Assembly (NCBI GenBank): GCA_005776725.1
Contig: SXOO01000240.1
Location: 23,044 to 87,043, forward strand
Direction: 5' to 3'
Length of the DNA: 64,000 nucleotides
Source: Pseudomonadota bacterium
Lineage (GTDB): Bacteria; Myxococcota_A; UBA9042; GCA-2863065
The stretch's first letter is position 1, and each line of letters begins with the position of its first letter. This document shows, in pieces, positions 61,398-64,000 of this stretch. The position numbers and the translations under genes were made by a program. The notes under the pieces were generated by a model that was not told where the DNA came from, searched no databases, and saw nothing but the letters and a program-made list of their open reading frames with translations.

Positions 61398-62066
61398 TCA
61401 CCCGATGATCTCGAAGTGGCCGCCCCTCGCCAGCGCACGTTGGTAGGCCGGGCGAGCGTGGATTCGCTCTAGCCAGCCCCAGAGGCGCGGGCTGCTCGAG
61501 TCGAGCCCGGCGCGCGCGGCCGCCGCCTCGACCGGGAAGCTCATCTGAATATCAGCGGCCGTGAAAGTGTCGCCGGCGAACCAGCCGCGGCTCAGTTCCG
61601 CCTCCATGTAGGCGCGCTGCGCCGCCAGGTTGGGTTCTATGAAGGCGGCCTTCACCTTGCGCGAGATCCCCTTCGCGATCGGACGCACGAAGAACGGCAT
61701 CGGGGCGCTCTCGATCCGATCGAAGACCAGCTTCATCAGCAGGGGCGACATCGCCGAGCCCTCGGCGAAGTGCAGCCAGAACGTGTACCGGAGGCGCTCC
61801 GGGCTCCCGGCGGGCGGCGCGAGCTTGCCGTTGTCGTATCGCTCCACCAGCGCCTCGATGATTGCCCCGGACTCGGCCAGGACGAGGTCTCCGTCCGTGA
61901 CCACCGGGGACTTACCGAGCGGATGGATCGCCTTGAGCTCGGGGGGCGCGAGCATCGTCTTCGGGTGGCGGGCGTAGCGCTTCACCTCGTACTCGAGTCC
62001 CAGCTCCTCCAGGAGCCACAGGATCCGCTGTGAGCGGGAGTTCTCGAGATGATGGACGACCAGCAT
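61398..62066 (-). CDS. Glutathione S-transferase family protein
   Basis: A 222-aa cytosolic GST. The N-terminal thioredoxin-fold domain has HHLENSRSQRILWLLEELGLEYEV with the Ser/Arg typical of beta/theta-type GSTs, HPLGKSPVV (cis-Pro) and LAESGAIIEAL. The all-helical C-terminal domain has AADIQMSFPVEAA. It should bind glutathione and conjugate or reduce electrophiles; the substrate is unknown. It stands between the convergent lipoprotein gene and tgt. Confidence 0.93.
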   Translation of the reverse strand: MLVVHHLENSRSQRILWLLEELGLEYEVKRYARHPKTMLAPPELKAIHPLGKSPVVTDGDLVLAESGAIIEALVERYDNGKLAPPAGSPERLRYTFWLHFAEGSAMSPLLMKLVFDRIESAPMPFFVRPIAKGISRKVKAAFIEPNLAAQRAYMEAELSRGWFAGDTFTAADIQMSFPVEAAAARAGLDSSSPRLWGWLERIHARPAYQRALARGGHFEIIG

Positions 62067-62178
62067 GTTCGCCTCACGTCCCCCGGGGGACTGCCTTCGG
62101 ACACCGGCCCAGGGTGCGGCGGGCGGTCCACTTGCCGGACGCTAACCCGCCCAGCGCGGAGCGTGAAGCGACCGGGCC

Positions 62179-63390
62179 TCAGTCCTGCTCCTCGTCGTCC
62201 GCGCCGGAGGCCCTATCGGGGGCGGCCTTGGCCTTCCGGTTGCGGCGTCGCGGCGGCACGGGTGGGTTCTCGAGATCCGGCGCGTCCAACCACGTCCGTT
62301 CCTTCGCGTACAGCGCTGGGAACGTCCCGCAAGCGAGGGCCTCCCGGATCCGTCGCATGAGGTCCAGCCAGAAGTGCAGGTTGTGCTGGCCGAGCAGGGT
62401 CCACGCCAGCGGCTCCCGAGCCACGAACAGGTGGCGCAGGTAGGCCCGGCTGTAGCGGACGCACACGGGGCACGCGCAAGCGGCGTCTAGGGGCGAGTCC
62501 ACCGTTGAGTAAACCCCGCGACGCAGCTCCACACGTCCCGTGCGTGTATACGCGCGGCCGCGCTGCGCCATGGCCGTTGGGAGGATGCAGTCGAAGAGGT
62601 CCACGCCGCGGTGTACGCCCTCGAGCAGGTCCAGAGGGGTCCCCACGCCCATGAGATACCGCGGGCGGTCCACCGGGAGGCACGCGGCCACTCGCGCGGT
62701 CTGCGCCTCGCGCTCCTCCCGGGTCTCGCCCACGGCGAGGCCGCCGATTGCGTAGCCGTCGAAGCCCAGCCCCACGAGCGTGTTGGCGCTGACCTCGCGG
62801 AGATCGGCGTGACAGGCCCCCTGCACGATGCCGAAGAGCCCGATCGAGGCGTCGGCGCGCGCCGCCAGGGCCAGCTCGGCCCACCGGTGGGTGCGCTCCA
62901 TGGCGTCGCGTGCCGTGCCCCAGTCGGCCGTGGCCTCCACGCAGTGATCCAGCACCATCGCGATGTCGCTCCCGAGGGCCCGCTGGGCCGCGATGGCCGA
63001 GGCGGGCGTGAGACGACTCTGGCGGCCGGTCACCGGGTGCTTGAGCGTCACGCCGTCTTCATCCACGCGCGCGTTCTCGCCGAGAGAGAAGACCTGGAAG
63101 CCTCCGGAGTCCGTGAGGATACCGCCGTCCCAGCCCATGAACCGTCGGAGGCCGCCCAGCTGGGCCACCACGTCGGCGCCCGGCTGCTGGGCCAGGTGGA
63201 AGGTGTTGGCGAGCAGCAGGTTGGCCCCTGCCGGGCGCAGCGACTCGGTCCGTTGGGCGCGGACGGTCGCAGCCGTGCCCACGGGCATGAACTGCGGCGT
63301 CTCGACCCGGGTGTGACCGAGGTCGAGAAGGCCGAGCCGCGCGTCGGTGCCGGCGGGTGACGGGAGGGCGGAGAAGGGGGCGCGTTGCAT
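62179..63390 (-). CDS. tgt: tRNA-guanine transglycosylase
   Basis: A 403-aa enzyme exchanging guanine-34 for preQ1 in GUN-anticodon tRNAs. The catalytic and substrate motifs are TDSGGFQVFSL (Asp94), LDHC, GGLAVGE, FDCILPTAMAQRGRAYT (nucleophile Asp in FDC), and the zinc site CACPVCVRYSRAYLRHLF. Length is slightly above the usual ~375, with a basic/acidic C-terminal extension. No other queuosine gene is adjacent. ATG 63390 fits the family start. Confidence 0.96.
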   Translation of the reverse strand: MQRAPFSALPSPAGTDARLGLLDLGHTRVETPQFMPVGTAATVRAQRTESLRPAGANLLLANTFHLAQQPGADVVAQLGGLRRFMGWDGGILTDSGGFQVFSLGENARVDEDGVTLKHPVTGRQSRLTPASAIAAQRALGSDIAMVLDHCVEATADWGTARDAMERTHRWAELALAARADASIGLFGIVQGACHADLREVSANTLVGLGFDGYAIGGLAVGETREEREAQTARVAACLPVDRPRYLMGVGTPLDLLEGVHRGVDLFDCILPTAMAQRGRAYTRTGRVELRRGVYSTVDSPLDAACACPVCVRYSRAYLRHLFVAREPLAWTLLGQHNLHFWLDLMRRIREALACGTFPALYAKERTWLDAPDLENPPVPPRRRNRKAKAAPDRASGADDEEQD

Positions 63391-63448
63391 CCGGGTATCG
63401 TAACCCCAGCGGCACCTCGAGGGGTCCGGTGGGTCCGGCCCTCGCGGC

Positions 63449-64000
63449 TCACTTCAGCAGGGAGCCCCCGATGAACGGATAGCCGCCGTCGTTCAACACC
63501 ATGAGGAGCGGCTTGCCGACCGGGGCAGGCGTGACGAAGAGCCAGCTGTGTCCCGGCGCGCTGCCCACGGTGCTGGCCCAATCCGGCGACCCGTCGGCGT
63601 CCCAGTCCACGCCGAACTCGGTCGCTGCGCCACTCAGGATCTGGGTGGCGCTCAGCTGGCCGGCGGGCACGGAGGCGAGGGCCCCTTAGGCGCCAGCCAC
63701 CTTGCTGAAGACGAGGGCCTCGCTGCCAGAGAGGTTGTAGGCCGTGACGGAGTGCGCCGCGGAGCCCGGACCCGGGTCATCGAGGACCGTGAGCGTGGGA
63801 TCGTCGCGGTCGCCCCAGAGGACCAGGGTGTGGCGAGAGCCGCCGGCCAGGTCGAGTGCATAGTCGGCCCCGGCAACGTTGACGGTGTGAGAGCCCACCA
63901 GCACAGACCGGTACGGCGCGGCGCCGTAGTACGCCGTGCCCCCCTCGATGCCCGGTACATAGGCGGGCTTGGTTTTGAGGTCGAGGTCCACGCCGTCGAG
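63449..64000 (-). pseudogene. DUF4397-like secreted protein, interrupted by a stop (partial)
   Basis: The frame enters from the right edge (LDGVDLDLKTKPAYVPG) and resembles the beta-rich DUF4397 domain (SVLVGSHTVNVAGADYALDLAGGSRHTLVLWGD). It meets TAA at 63686-63688, then continues in the same frame as GALASVPAGQLSATQILSG to a second stop at 63449. The part after the first stop (VDWDADGSPDWASTVG) reads as the natural continuation of the domain and has no good start of its own; the GTG at 63670 is possible. So it is probably one gene with a nonsense codon or sequencing error. The N-terminus is outside the window. Confidence 0.6.

Overview
This is a GC-rich chromosomal segment whose codon third positions are almost all G or C. 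It most likely comes from a myxobacterium-like member of the Myxococcota. The clues are large cysteine-rich lipoproteins with Asp/Thr/Ala linkers, a MYXO-CTERM-like C-terminal tail (38480-39094), Hanks-type Ser/Thr kinases with periplasmic or cyclase modules, an IgGFc-binding-type lipoprotein and many multi-domain proteins. The assignment is inference; no rRNA or tRNA gene was recognised. Both window edges cut genes.

Region by region. 0-2.6 kb: tail of an unidentified gene, a lipoxygenase translationally coupled to it, and a three-cluster ferredoxin/CDGSH protein. 2.6-8.4 kb: an IgGFc-domain lipoprotein, a frameshifted lipoprotein, a J-domain protein, a Phd/VapC toxin-antitoxin pair and a small hypothetical gene. 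8.5-12.9 kb: an SNF2 helicase coupled to a SWIM-finger protein, then a decayed lipoprotein gene carrying a 134-bp copy of the end of the J-domain gene. 13-16.9 kb (minus strand): an operon of a MoaD/ThiS-like protein, a BNR-repeat protein and a helical protein, then an alpha/beta hydrolase coupled to a lipoprotein. 17-25.4 kb: PA14-glycosyltransferase, PfkB kinase, a 1,321-aa Cys-array lipoprotein and a Tag-like protein. 25.5-33.6 kb: a 1,997-aa membrane glycosyltransferase-like giant coupled to prepilin peptidase and RsmC.

33.8-35.8 kb holds the most interesting system: an HvfABC/bufferin-type RiPP operon. It encodes a small Tat-like precursor whose core is nine cysteines spaced exactly every six residues, an MNIO (DUF692) enzyme and a DUF2063 partner, with a strong hairpin between precursor and enzyme genes.

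35.9-50.3 kb: Ser/Thr kinase with PPC-like repeats, MYXO-CTERM protein, GH15-like lipoprotein, FliA-type sigma factor, LEA2-like lipoprotein, receiver-MBL fusion, large membrane protein, GT39-like enzyme, Bax-inhibitor-1 protein and glutamate racemase. 50.3-64 kb: a 1,712-aa kinase-AAA-GAF-cyclase, a radical SAM/murD/murC minus-strand operon, a UbiA prenyltransferase with a good sigma70-type promoter, GST, Tgt, and a DUF4397-like gene interrupted by a stop codon at the right edge.

Several genes lack a Shine-Dalgarno sequence but have a TAnnnT hexamer 6-12 nt before the start, suggesting leaderless transcription. Two genes appear broken at homopolymer runs, each by the absence of one base, so assembly error must be considered there.
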